DNA of 64,000 bases from Bimastos eiseni (lineage: Eukaryota > Annelida > Clitellata > Crassiclitellata > Lumbricidae), in NCBI GenBank assembly GCA_959347315.1, contig OY365817.1:684501-748500 (forward strand), read 5' to 3'. Every line of letters starts with the position of its first letter. Position 1 is the first letter of the stretch. Both the position numbers and the translations under genes were made by a program. The notes beneath the pieces are model-generated. The model saw nothing but the letters and a program-made list of their open reading frames with translations, was not told the origin of the DNA and searched no databases. This document shows positions 1-24,245 of this stretch, one piece after another.

Positions 1-170
1 GATTTATCGATGAGATGAACTCTGATTAAATTTAGCCAGGAAAATTTCTATACTGTGTCTCGGTCACCATTTCAGATAGATATGCTTGATTAAAGTGGAT
101 GAAAATCTTAAAATTTATGAGTAATATAAAAGAGAAATTAAGCGTAAATGTCAGATACTGTTAGAATTGT

Positions 171-613
171 TGAAACACTCATTCACTCGCTCAATTCACT
201 CACTCATTCTCTCACCGATTAAGCTTACTCATGCATTCACTCATCAAATCTCACTCAAGCACTCATTCACTCACCCATTCACTAACTCATTCACACAAAC
301 ATGCCTTTAGTGATTCATTAATTCACTCTTAAAACACTTATTCGCTCACTCATTCATTAACTTATTCTCTCCCTAATTAACTTACTCATTCACTCACTAA
401 CTCATTCTTCAAACACTCCTTCACTAATCCATTAGCTCACTCACTCACTAATTTACTCACTCATTCTCTCAATAATTAACTCACTCATTCCTTCAAACAC
501 TCATTCACCAATCCATTAGCTCTCTCACTTACTCATTCACTTATTAACTCACTTACTCACTCACTCTTTCTCTTAATAATTAACTCACTCATTCATTCAA
601 GCACTCCTTCATT
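171..613. repeat. Degenerate CTCATTCA low-complexity tract
   Basis: The tract is built from interspersed CACTCATT, CACTCACT and AACTCACT words with no fixed period, so it is a decayed short tandem repeat. There is no coding signal on either strand. Confidence 0.8.
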
Positions 614-956
614 TAGTTTTGCACCTCATTCTGTCTGATGTTCCCACTGCATCATTGCTTAGCTAATCTTTATATCAGTCTGCACTCCAAAGTCTATCTC
701 TGATAAAAGGGCTACATAAGTGTGCAATTACAGCCATGACCAGAAAGACTACAACACTTCCACCAAGTAAACGCAGAACAGGTTTCTTGCGTTTCTACAA
801 CAAGCCAAAAATAAGATAATGATATTTAAATAAATAGATACTTTGATAAATCTTACTAAAGCCTCGTTACATGTTCCATCACATGAAGTATATCCTGTTT
901 GCAGCCCAGAAATAGTGGCAGTGATAAAAATCTTACAGACCTTTTGACCAATCAAT

Positions 957-1030
957 CACTCGATTAATGAAACTTGATATAGTACCTCTTCAAGAAACTA
1001 CTCAGAAATGCTCTCTGGTCAGGCCTACAA
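957..1030 (-). repeat. Truncated LINE 3' tail
   Basis: Read on the minus strand, this matches the tail seen elsewhere in the window: a 'CTGAGTAGTTTCTTGAAGAG' stretch, then GGTACTATATCAAGTTTCATTAAT and a short A/T-rich simple repeat. The same tail follows reverse-transcriptase remnants at 55.9 kb and 32.7 kb, so this is probably a 5'-truncated insertion of that LINE family. Around it, 614-1490 shows no convincing exon. Confidence 0.5.
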
Positions 1031-1489
1031 TGTATGTGATGTTAAATGGCATTAAGAATGCATATACATCAGTCAGCAAAACTATGCGCAGTAAGCTGAA
1101 GAGTCACCGGTGGTGGGTCCATGCACAAGTGTTGAACTAACCAACGATTCTCGTCAACAACTGACATATGGCTTGGATGTTCAGAGTCTCTGGGACAAGT
1201 TTGTTGCAGTAAGCCAAAGCTGTAGTATTGTTCTGCTACTATTCCTAAAGCATTCCAGTCACAAACAACAAGAATTAATCTTTCGATGCTCAATGTCATT
1301 CTGGTCTAACTTGAGACAAGTCTCTTTCAACTCACTTAGTCACCTGATCTGTGGAGTCTCAATCAATCGATCGATTGATCAATCAATCAATCTAGTAAGC
1401 AAGCAAGCAAGCAATCAAACTTAATAGGATCCAAAAAGGATCCAAAAAAGTGCAAAGTCATCACAAAGTCACTGGGGGTGAGTGGCATA

Positions 1490-1640
1490 TATTACCGACA
1501 AAGTACGAAAGGCCAGAATGAGATGGTAGGGTCAGGTGGTGAGAAGAAAGGATGAAAGATGCATTAAAAGAATTAGGAGAGCAGATATCACAGGATATCT
1601 GTCATTGGGGATGACAGAAAAAGAGATGAGGAGATAGTGT
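1490..1640 (+). mobile_element. LINE reverse-transcriptase C-terminal remnant
   Basis: The plus-strand frame reads KVRKARMRW, a stop, then GQVVRRKDERCIKRIRRADI and TGYLSLGMTEKEMRR before a stop. The pattern RxRWxGHVxRRxD is the usual end of a non-LTR retrotransposon ORF2. The in-frame stop shows it is dead. The preceding motif GTGAGTGG(C/T)ATATATTAC recurs at about 3735-3770, marking a second, shorter copy. The stretch from 1640 to 2080 shows nothing else. Confidence 0.55.
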
Positions 1641-2078
1641 AATTTTAACATTTGTAAAGAGCCGCTCGAAATCAGCAGCGCTCCCAACTAAAGTCAACGG
1701 TTAGGTGGTAAATCCGAAACTGATACGATATGATACAACATGACTTGAAACTGCTAAAATTGAAGAAGGAAGATACTGGTGACAGAATCAAGTGGAGCAG
1801 AAGGATGCATGTGGCTGATCCCTCCCCTGGGAGCAACTAATTCTGATAAAGATATATAGTTAAAGCATCAAAAACCTGATGTTTAGCACACAACAATGCC
1901 AGAGGTACTTTAGAAGTCATTAGATCAGGGTACAAAGTAAGTCACAAGAAAATCATAATAATAATAACAGCTCAAAAGTCATTATGTGTGAGAAAAGGTT
2001 AAAGCAGTCATCTCACATAAGAGCAAATCGAAGTCAAATCATTGGTTTAATTGTCTGGAAATAGGCGCGTTCTATGCG

Positions 2079-2520
2079 ATCAATAGCCAAGTGATCGATA
2101 GCCAATGGATCGATAGCCAAGCGACCGATAGCCAAGGGATCGATAGCCAAGGGATCGATAGCCAAGGGATCGATAGCCATGGGATCGATAGCCCAGGGAT
2201 CGATAGCCAAGGGATCGATAGCCAAGGGATCGATAGCCAAGGGATCGATAGCCAAGGGATCGATAGCCAAGGGATCGATAGCCATGGGATCGATAGCCCA
2301 GGGATCGATAGCCCAGGGATCGATAGCCAAGGGATCGATAGCCAAGGGATCGATAGCCAAGGGATCGATAGCCAAGGGATCGATAGCCACGGGATCGATA
2401 GCCACGGGATCGATAGCCAAGTGATCGAAACCCAAACAAACAATAGCCAAGGGATCGAAAGTCAAGGGATCGATAGCCAAGTACGAAAGAAAAGCAATCG
2501 ATAGCCAAGTGATCGATAGC
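2079..2520. repeat. 15-bp minisatellite (GGGATCGATAGCCAA)n
   Basis: About two dozen near-identical 15-bp units run to about 2430, then decay to 2520. Because 15 is a multiple of three, several frames on both strands stay open (pentapeptides such as AIDPL or GSIAK). These are repeat artefacts, not proteins. The array lies about 0.4 kb beyond the PRRC1 stop codon, on its downstream side. Confidence 0.95.
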
Positions 2521-2941
2521 TAAACCGCAATGTTGCCTTCTATAGTGAGATAGATATACTTGGTTGACATCAAGCGACATTTAATGCTCTATGACACCAA
2601 ACAGTTTTTGCCTGTAAAGTTTAAACGTCTACTTAATATGCCACCATGCAATTTAATCACAGTAGAATGCTGAGTAAATTAAGATATGCCAGTACGTAAA
2701 CTATACCTTCAATAATAAGCCACACACTAAGTCGAGCTATCTGGTCCAAATGTCCAACTGTTCATCAAATGTAAGTCTCTTTTCTTTGTTCCAGTAATCC
2801 AGACTTTACAAATAAAAGCACATAATAATTCGGCCGAACGAAATCACCCATCCCGTTTCGACACCGCCAACCCAGCAGCACGCGACACGGATTCTCCTGG
2901 GAATTCCCGCCGAATGGGTTTTTCCACCAGACGGTTTTTCC

Positions 2942-15028
<12,087 letters not shown>

Positions 15029-15039
15029 GTTCAACAAAG

Positions 15040-15378
15040 GGCTGCAAGCACGTTAGTTTTTGGTTATTTGCTTCTTTTTACAAAAACCAAAAGATACCAA
15101 AAATGGAAATATTTGGTTTTAGGTTTTTTAAAATCGTTCTATTTACCAATATTTACCAATATTACTATTATATTACTAATTGTGTGTTATTCAGTCTGAA
15201 CTCAAACTGAATTAACTTTTAAAACGAGTTGGAGGTCTTTATTCAAGCTTTGTTTGATGTTTATTTATAGCATAATTAACTGTTGTGATTATATCAAAAC
15301 CAAAACAAAAAAAACAAATAAAACAAAAGCAAAAAACAACTTATCATTTGAAAAATGCTGGGTTTTTTTGCACCTCTG
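15040..15378. mobile_element. AT-rich non-autonomous element, copy A
   Basis: It starts GGGCTGCAAGCACGTTAG, then GTTTTTGGTTATTTG, and ends GAAAAATGCTGGGTTTTTTT, then GCACCTCTG. It aligns end to end with 55168-55488 (GGGCTTCAAACATGTTG ... TTTTTTTGCACCCCTG). The termini are imperfect inverted repeats of CAGGG(G/C)T type. No ORF and no clear target duplication remain. Confidence 0.6.
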
Positions 15379-15559
15379 GCTTGACACCGATCGAATGACG
15401 ACGTCTTTGGATCGATCGATCTGCTACCTGAATTCCGCAAGAGCTCACCATTTCCCATCTCGAAGCGAGCGTCACTAGCACTCATAGTAGCTGCTTTTGA
15501 GCTTTGCTGGTTCGACGACAGCAATGTTTTCCATTACAGTTTGCTGTAAAATGTAGCGT

Positions 15560-15960
15560 TTGACTTGCCCTAGAATCAAATTTAAGTTAGCTTGTTTGAC
15601 CTACAAAGCCATCATCACCAGTACACCTACCTATATTCACGCTCTACTAACTCCTTACATTCCTCCTCGTTGCTTACGATCATTAAGTACAGGTGTTTTA
15701 GTTGAACCACGATGCAGAACAGTTATGGGCTCTTGTGCGTTTCATGTCTCTGCTCCTAGGGAATGGAATCGACTGTCACTCTCTCTTCGTAGCTCAAATT
15801 CACTTCCTTTCTTCAAAAAGGGACTCAAAACTCACTATTTCTTTTTAGCTTTCATGGATTTGGAAATATAATTGCATCTTCTCCTAGCGACTGACTATCT
15901 GCACCTCAGATTACCAAATTTAATTATAATAATAGAAAAGCTAATTGTTGCATTTTCATT
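15560..15960 (+). mobile_element. CR1/L2-like LINE remnant (end of ORF2), best preserved copy
   Basis: An open stretch of about 100 codons reads RIKFKLACLTYKAI, PTYIHALLTPYIPPRCLRSL, VLVEPRCRTVMGSCAFH, SAPREWNRLSLSLRSSN and FFKKGLKTHYFF. This is the conserved C-terminus of a non-LTR retrotransposon ORF2. The same family appears at 36.89-37.02 kb on the minus strand, where MGF, RNGIDC and the surrounding bases are nearly identical. It is 5'-truncated. Confidence 0.8.
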
Positions 15961-16247
15961 TACTTACTTACTTACATGGATTATGCAATCGGAACTTTTA
16001 GTCGTCAACTGAAGTCTTAAGATGACGTTACCAAAGATTAAACAGAACCTTCTGGAACCTTCTATTGTCGGTTTTAAATTATATAACTCTGCCTTTACAT
16101 ATTTCACCATTATCGCCAATCGTAATTTTATTCAGTTTGGTTTGTTATATTATATATATTTTTTATGTTCTTCATAATCCTGTAGTTTATCGTATTTTAT
16201 TCCCCAAAAGTTTCATCAGAAAAAATGGCGTATTGAATTATTTGTCG

Positions 16248-17962
16248 TGAATAGATGTCGAATTGTAGCTCAAATGGAGACAAGATCGATGAAAAAGTAT
16301 AATGTGCAAGTAGGAAGTTGAATGATGAAAGAAATTATGCTAAAATGCTGGATCGGTGAAAATATCATGTTTGATTTAGTTGATTGATGCCAGAATGTCG
16401 TTACGATGGACGTGGAATCGATGAAAACAAGGCCGAGTACGCGATAAAAAAACCCGATTGGTAAAAAGAAATATACCTTAATGGAAGCTGGATTGATGAT
16501 AATTATTATGCTTTAACTGGAAGCAGGATCGAATAACAGAAATACGCATGAATGGATGCTGGATCGGTGAAAATATCATGCATAATTAGAAGTTCGATTG
16601 ATGACAAAAGGACGTCGCGTTAAAATCTAGTGGAATTTCTAATCAACGTTTTGTTTGAAGAAATTGTCTAAAACAGACTTTTTAAATTCCTTTTGTAGAT
16701 CCAGCTTCCATTTAAAGCATAATAATTATCATCAATCCAGTTTCTACTTTAAAATGCATGATATAATGAAGGAAATAATTAAATACGCTAAAATACAGGA
16801 TAAGAACTGAGCAATAATTAAATACGCTAATCTAGATGATTACCATGTTCTTTGCGCTCTGTTGATCTTCTTGATCTTTTGTGCATAGGAATAAGACTGC
16901 CCTGACCCAAAACCGGGCGTTTGCTGTTGTTGGCGAATGTGGGTAAAGTGTGAAACTGCAAAGCGGTAATCTGCGAACAGTTTGTGGCAGCCAGCCAATA
17001 TGACCAACAGAATATTTCTGGCATTTGTTCGGGTAAAATCGCGCATTTTTACGGAATGTTGTTACCCAAGAACCGATTTCATTGCCCGGGCAGTCAGCCA
17101 CTATGAGCGCAATATTTCTGGCATGTTTTGGTAAAATCGCGCATTTCTACAAAATGTTGTTACCTGAAAACCGATTTCATTACCCGGGTAGTCAGCCTTG
17201 GGCAGGTACCCGAGCACCCATTGACACCCTTACTCACCTAACCTATGGGTCGCATTTTACCAGTTCGCAGTTCGCACTTTACTTACACCCGTTGTTGGCC
17301 CATCGGTAAACGTGTATTTTGGCGCATTTTATTATGTCATGGTGCTTCTAGTGCATTTTAGCATATGTTAATATTTGGTGTGAATAGATGTCGAATGGAG
17401 ATGAGATCGATGAAAAAGTGGGATGTGCCGGTTGAAACTGGAGTGATGAAAGAAATTATGCTTAAATGGAAACTGGATTGATGCAAATATCATGCTTAAG
17501 TAGAAGCCAGTTCGATGCGAGAATGTATATACGATGGATCCACGTGAACAACGTTGTGTACGCAAAACTCGAATGATGAAAAGAAATATGCCCTATATGG
17601 AAGCTGAATCAATGAAAAGAAATATACGTAAATGGAAGCTGGATCGATGAAAAGAAATATGCATGGATGGAGGCTGGATCGATGAAAATATACATAAAAC
17701 TTTAGAAGCTTGATTGAAGGCAAAATGGCATCACGATGGAAGCTAGAGGAATTTCTGATCAAAATTTTTTTGAATTCAATACTCTAAAATACACTTTCAA
17801 AATTCTTTTCATCAATCCAGCTTCCATTTTGGCATAATTATTATCATCAATCCAGTTTCTACTTACAAAATACATGATATAATGAAGGGAATAATAAAAT
17901 ACACCGCCAGCACACGAGGTCATAAAATACGTTAAAATACACTTTTACCTGCTCATCTACCT
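16248..17962. repeat. Compound repeat: two direct blocks, each with inverted ~38-bp units
   Basis: Blocks 16248-16830 and 17382-17962 start alike (GAATAGATGTCGAAT, then GATCGATGAAAAAGT) and end alike (ATGATATAATGAAGG, then AATACGCTAAAATAC). Each is built from degenerate ~38-bp units around AATGGAAGCTGGAT(C/T)GATGA. Inside block 1, CTGGATTGATGATAATTATT at about 16488 is met again inverted at about 16716-16742. Between the blocks two ~100-bp tandem copies (about 16998-17100 and 17101-17197) share AATATTTCTGGCAT and GTAAAATCGCGCATTT. No protein is encoded. A further copy lies at 48.05-49.26 kb. Confidence 0.75.
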
Positions 17963-18019
17963 AGAATGACCTTCTTGTATCATTAAGGACTAAACTAATG
18001 AAGTCCTGAATTCTCTCCA

Positions 18020-18510
18020 GCGGCTTCTCGCTCATTAAAAGCGTTTTTTTCTCCTGGAGTGTCTGTGCTGAGAGCGCCTCTGAACAGTCATTCTGTGAGC
18101 GGCACTATAGAAATCTAAAGATACAAGACGATTATGTCTCTGGAACGAATTCCATACTTTTCCTGTTCTGGACTCCATCATCTCTGCCTGTCATCCATCC
18201 ATCTTGATCTGTCTCAGGCTTCTCTTTCCATCACCCCTTGGGCTTTCCATTCTAAATTTAAGTCTCACCTTTTCACGAACTTTTATCCATACTCGCTTGC
18301 TTGATCGTCCTCCTTCCAATCCTCGATAATAATGCACCCACCTTAACAGCAACTCTGACCCTCTGGAAACTGGACACTGATCTCCTAAAGACTACCCCCT
18401 TGGGCCTTGGACAGCCCATTTGATTCGATGCAGCGCTCGTTAATAAGCTGGTGCCCTGTGCTTGGCTTTCGAATGGCGCTTTAGAAGTTCATAGATAAAC
18501 GATTATGATT
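18020..18510 (+). mobile_element. LINE 3'-end remnant
   Basis: With frameshifts the plus strand reads LWN.IPYF, LSQASLSITPWAFHSKFKSH and LFTNFYPYSL, the end of a non-LTR ORF2. It is followed by a tail GTGCTTGGCTTTCGAATGGC, then GCTTTAGAAGTTCATAGATA. A second tail (GGAGTGTCTGTGCTGAGAGC, GGCACTATAGAAATC) sits at 18053-18110, so two truncated copies are probably side by side. Confidence 0.55.
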
Positions 18511-18769
18511 ATTTTATATAATTGTAAATAAAATTTTTTATTCATTCCTTGCTAACTAGAATTATAACTGATAAAAATATCTTTTCAATGCTACACAATG
18601 TCATAAATGTAATTCACCATTAGGCTAATATTGACATGCACATTTTTATTAAAGGACAAAGTGGTAGAGAGAATGATCAAAAGCCTTTCAGATCAAAAAA
18701 TTTTAAGAAGCTATTAAGACTGTAACTCAAATGTGCATGGATAAATGGTAAACAATCTATGCACATACA

Positions 18770-20248
<1,479 letters not shown>

Positions 20249-20997
20249 TAGATGACGATGGCATTACAATAGAGAAAGATGGTTTAAATGAATTGTCACA
20301 CACATGTTGGAAGCTCAATTCCTACAAGGACGATTATACAGATTTGAAGGATAGAAAGATCAAGTTGTACATGTAAGCTATTGAACTTTGTGCAAAGGAC
20401 GAATATGCTACAAGGTACCTAAGAAATGGTAGTCGAAAGAGAAAGATATCATCATTGGATTTAAAAACATGTGAAGATCAGGACACTGAAGAAGCAAAAC
20501 ACTTTTAGGCTACAACTGTTATGTATTTTCCACTACACTACCGCTCAAACTGGACAATTTTCAGTTCATAAAGCAATCTTTATTTATGTATCAGCTTTAA
20601 CAAAATTAACTGCCTCTTGAAATATAATGCTGTTGTCCATATCATCTCATTAAGTGGATAGGCATGTCAAAGATTATCAGAAACATGTAAATGTTTGCCT
20701 GCTGTTGAATGAGACTATTTTTTAATAACCGAACACACAACAAAGTTCTATTTGTTGGCCACAATGTAGAATGTGAAAATATTGAACAACTAACAAAAAC
20801 TGGGGGAAAAACATGTAAATGTTTAAAATGCCATCTGAATTGTTTTAGAAATTGTGTGATCACTTTAGTGGGACTTGTTAATATCCGGTCTAGGCTATTT
20901 ACTCTCATTTATGTTTATCTTGATTGGTTTAATATTGATTGTTATAAATTACCATGTTCAATTTTAAACATTTCAATTAAATTATTATTATTATTTA

Positions 20998-21130
20998 GGG
21001 CTCATCCATATATTACGTATGCGCTGAGGGGTAGGGGTGAACGGATTTAGGAGATTGTGCGTATGGGTACGTATGGCAAAGGGGAAGGTCGCAACAGAAT
21101 GTGTACCTGTGTATGCAAACTAAATTTCTA
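20998..21130. mobile_element. Fragment of GGGC(C/T)CATCCATATA MITE family
   Basis: The sequence AGGGCTCATCCATATATTAC, then GTATGCGC, followed by a G-rich AGGGGTAGGGGTGAACGG, resembles the left end of the element at 30163 (GGGCCCATCCATATAATGCG) and its mirrored right end. Only one end is evident here. From 20100 to 20997 and 21131 to 21718 I see only AT-rich non-coding DNA. Confidence 0.4.
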
Positions 21131-21718
21131 ATCAATTTCTTTTAAGTTGATATGCCAGAGTCATCCAAGCCAAGGTTATGACGAAGTCTGCTGATGAAAA
21201 GCAGGATTCAAATGGGATGCCATTTTTTTTATGACTGCAAGCAGCATTCGAGACTGATGGAAAGTTTATTCTTTTTGAAAAACAACTGAGATCTCATTTT
21301 TTCATTTGTTTAGAATATTTAAATTCTGTCCATATTGTTCAGATATAAAGTTACTTGCAATTTTAAAATCAGTAAAAACCAAATCCCTGATTACAGTCGT
21401 GCTTGAACAAGTTTATGTAGAATTTAATCGTAGGCCTAAGTGCTGGTGTTGTTAGTTTTTATTCGTAACAGTTAACATATGTTAGCTTGCAATAATATGT
21501 TGTTTAATCAAAGTTATTACTATGGTAAAATAAATGTCTTGTAAATCACTAATCAACTTCCATAAAAGTGAGTTAGAGAAGCAATTTGGTTGTTTACGTA
21601 CACTTGGTAGGGTTATACATTGTAAATGTATGTGGTGCAAAGCGGGAGAGGTATGAAAATATATTTATGCACATGTAATATATGGCTGGGCCCCCACCAG
21701 AAATTGTGCAATCGCCCT

Positions 21719-24245
21719 TTAACCCATTAATGCCCAACTTTTTTTAATGCAAAATATTTTCATATATGGTTAAATGCAATGACATTAGACCATATCTGAA
21801 TGAATTTTAATCATTTTTCACTTCCCCTGCTTTTTTAACACTTTGAAGTTTTATCCCATATATGGGATTGTAGGCACAAATGATGGCATCAACTGCTAGA
21901 GCAAACAATAAGATAACACTGATGGAGAAACGCCATTGAAAACATTTAATTGCATTTTAACCATGTCCATGTGCTGCAAAGCAAACAGTTCTACTGCATT
22001 TTGCTCATTCAAAAGAATCACAAATTATGTATGAAATTTTTGAAAGCAGTCCAGGTGAAGGCCGACGTTGCATTTCAGGCATTTCGACTTCGCCTCTCCT
22101 CCGCAAGCACCACACTTCAGCTGAGTTGGGTTGCTGTGTGGATAGTGCTCCTTGCCGTCAAATCGTACATCGGCTGCTACTCGACGGACAAGTGGAACCC
22201 TGTGCCCCAATGGACGTCCGATTGGTTCTCGCTTGCCGTATCGCTGGAGGATATAGACCTGAAAACGAAATTCAGTGAAATCCCAAGAAACTCGAATGTT
22301 GATTAGTTGGAAAATACTGGACTGACTGCCACTAAAAAAATCATTCCAGTAATCTGACAGAATTCATCACTATGAAAAGAAATCAAAAGACAAACCTGAC
22401 ATATTTGACCGCGAAAGCTCAGAAGTTCAAGTTGACGCTGATCACAACTCGGGCTCATGCGGTACAGCAGCCAGGCATTTTGCACACAGACATCGACAAT
22501 GTAGGCGAAGAACGGCCACCACCATTTCTTGCTTCTGATCTGGATCCTGTATTGAGAAACATTTTTATCCATGCGGTCGTCTCCGCCCATTCCATTGTTG
22601 TAGGCATGGATGCTGAATGGTTGACTAACATCGATCCGCTTCCCTTGTGATGTCGACCACCGTTGTGCACTTGTCATCGGATGTAGGCCATGGCAATTCG
22701 ACACAACTGTAACCACACTATTATCGTTCCAGCGGATAACAATTAGCTTGTGTTGCTCGTCAAGCATGTAGTCATAGCTGCCTCTCGGTTTCTTGGACAT
22801 CATCTTCACATCGATAAGTGGACAATTCTCAATTCTGTTTACTCTTACTATACCAGTGGCACCTATTCCTCTCTTGGTTAGTTCGTCAACCAATTTCAAA
22901 GAAGTGAACAGGTTGTCAAAATACAAGCGATACGGTCGATCACTTGGTAATTCAGCAATTAGGTCAACAATAACAGAACCTCCCATTCCCAGTGACTTTT
23001 CAACATGACAGTACCTGCTCCCTGATAGGGCTCAAACTGGATGAGGTACCCGGTTGTAGTATTTAGACACCACATTTTATATCCAAATCTTATCGGCTTG
23101 CCACGTATGAATTGTTTACACCCGTGATGGCCATAGTACGGAATCATGCTTTCATCAATGTTCATATCCTGCTGGCAGGGATTGTAGAGTAGAAATCTTT
23201 CATTCATTGACGTCAGAAGAGGTCTCACTTTGGCCATTTTGTCACCAGCTGCAAGAGCTGTGTTGTCAGCGACAAAAACTGAATGATGTCGTCATAAAAA
23301 ATAACTCAAACTGACAGTTGACCATTCCTGTCTTAGAAACTTTGGTTTACTAACCGACCATTCAAGAAAACGTGACGCTTCTGGTAGATCAAGCTTGCAC
23401 CATCTTCTAGGTTGTTGCTGCTCCTGCAGTACTTTGCATCCTTTTGCTGATTTCAGGAACTTCAGAGGAACTTCTGAATCACTGTCCAGCTCGCATTCGT
23501 CGATGTTGCCTATGTCTTTCCTCTCAGTTCCATTATATGTTGTAGCGACAGCTTCAGCTAGGAGTTGCCCCTTTGACAAGTTGTTCATGGTGCCCCCTTC
23601 CTCATCACCACTGTCTTCATCAGTAATGTCCCCAACATCAAGTGGAGCAATGAATATGTTACCCGTCGTGAAGTGACCGGATAATTCCAGTTCATGTAAT
23701 ACATCAGCAACCCGATATGTGTGCCTACATAAAAAAAACGTTTTTCCAGTTGTGTGATCATTCATTCACTTTGCAACCGTATCGTGAATATAAGTTGCAT
23801 TTTGGAACGCAAATTAAACATGATTTGCAAGCTCGGATGTATGTGTGGGCTCTTGTGCCTACAATCCCAAATATGGGATCGGGCTACTGACACCCAGTTC
23901 ATAATAATAAAATCGTTATCTGCAAAAATGCCAGATACCAAATTACTAAAATATATTTCTCAAAGCAATAAATTGGTTACTTTTACTTAACAAGGAATGA
24001 GTTAATTATACTAACCTTTTTTGAGCAGCCATTGGTACAGAAAGCAAATTTGAAACATCGATCAGGAAATGACGTCACTACACCAAAGAATATACAAACT
24101 GCATGATGTGAATTTATTTTCAGGAAGAACAAATGTCAGTAAGTAAATCAACATAAAAGTTATTTCACATTACTTGGTATTGCCCTTGGTTATAGCGATT
24201 TTTAGTGTCATCCCATATATGGGATTGTAGGCATTAATGGGTTAA
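21719..24245 (-). mobile_element. piggyBac transposon with TTAA duplications
   Basis: The element 21723-24241 carries perfect 12-bp TIRs CCCATTAATGCC and GGCATTAATGGG, each flanked outside by TTAA (21719-21722 and 24242-24245), the signature of piggyBac insertion. A 21-bp sub-terminal motif with the palindrome CCCATATATGGG, then ATTGTAGGC, occurs at 21855-21875 and 24212-24232 in the same orientation. A variant is inverted at 23857-23878. The single transposase gene runs on the minus strand. A large internal deletion makes it non-autonomous. Confidence 0.93.
22025..24032 (-). pseudogene. piggyBac transposase (PGBD-like), internally deleted
   Basis: Start ATG at 24032 (MAAQK) is followed by an intron with donor GTTAGT at 24015 and acceptor at 23725, joining to an acidic N-terminal exon (HTYRVADVLHEL ...). 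The catalytic DDE domain (DDE_Tnp_1_7) is recognisable: [35 protein letters not shown] and YNNGMGGDDRMD carry the three expected Asp positions. A second intron (donor 22395, acceptor 22259) joins GQICQ to VYILQRYGKREPIGRP. The C-terminus is a Cys-rich zinc motif, CGACGGEAKSKC then CNVGLHLDCFQKFHT, and the stop is at 22025. About a hundred or more residues between EWSVSKPKF and MAKVRPLL are absent, and there is a frameshift near 22990. Confidence 0.88.

Noticed and set aside
749..955. Minus-strand ORF containing a CDGTC motif as a possible exon
   Set aside because: There are candidate AG/GT sites but no homology, no neighbouring exons and only AT-rich context.
2034..2580. Overlapping 80-166-codon open frames on both strands with pentapeptide repeats
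   Set aside because: All arise from a 15-bp minisatellite, whose period keeps every frame open. They encode no independent protein.
22372..22650. Plus-strand open frames over the piggyBac element
   Set aside because: They are antisense shadows of the transposase, whose conserved Asp motifs are on the minus strand.
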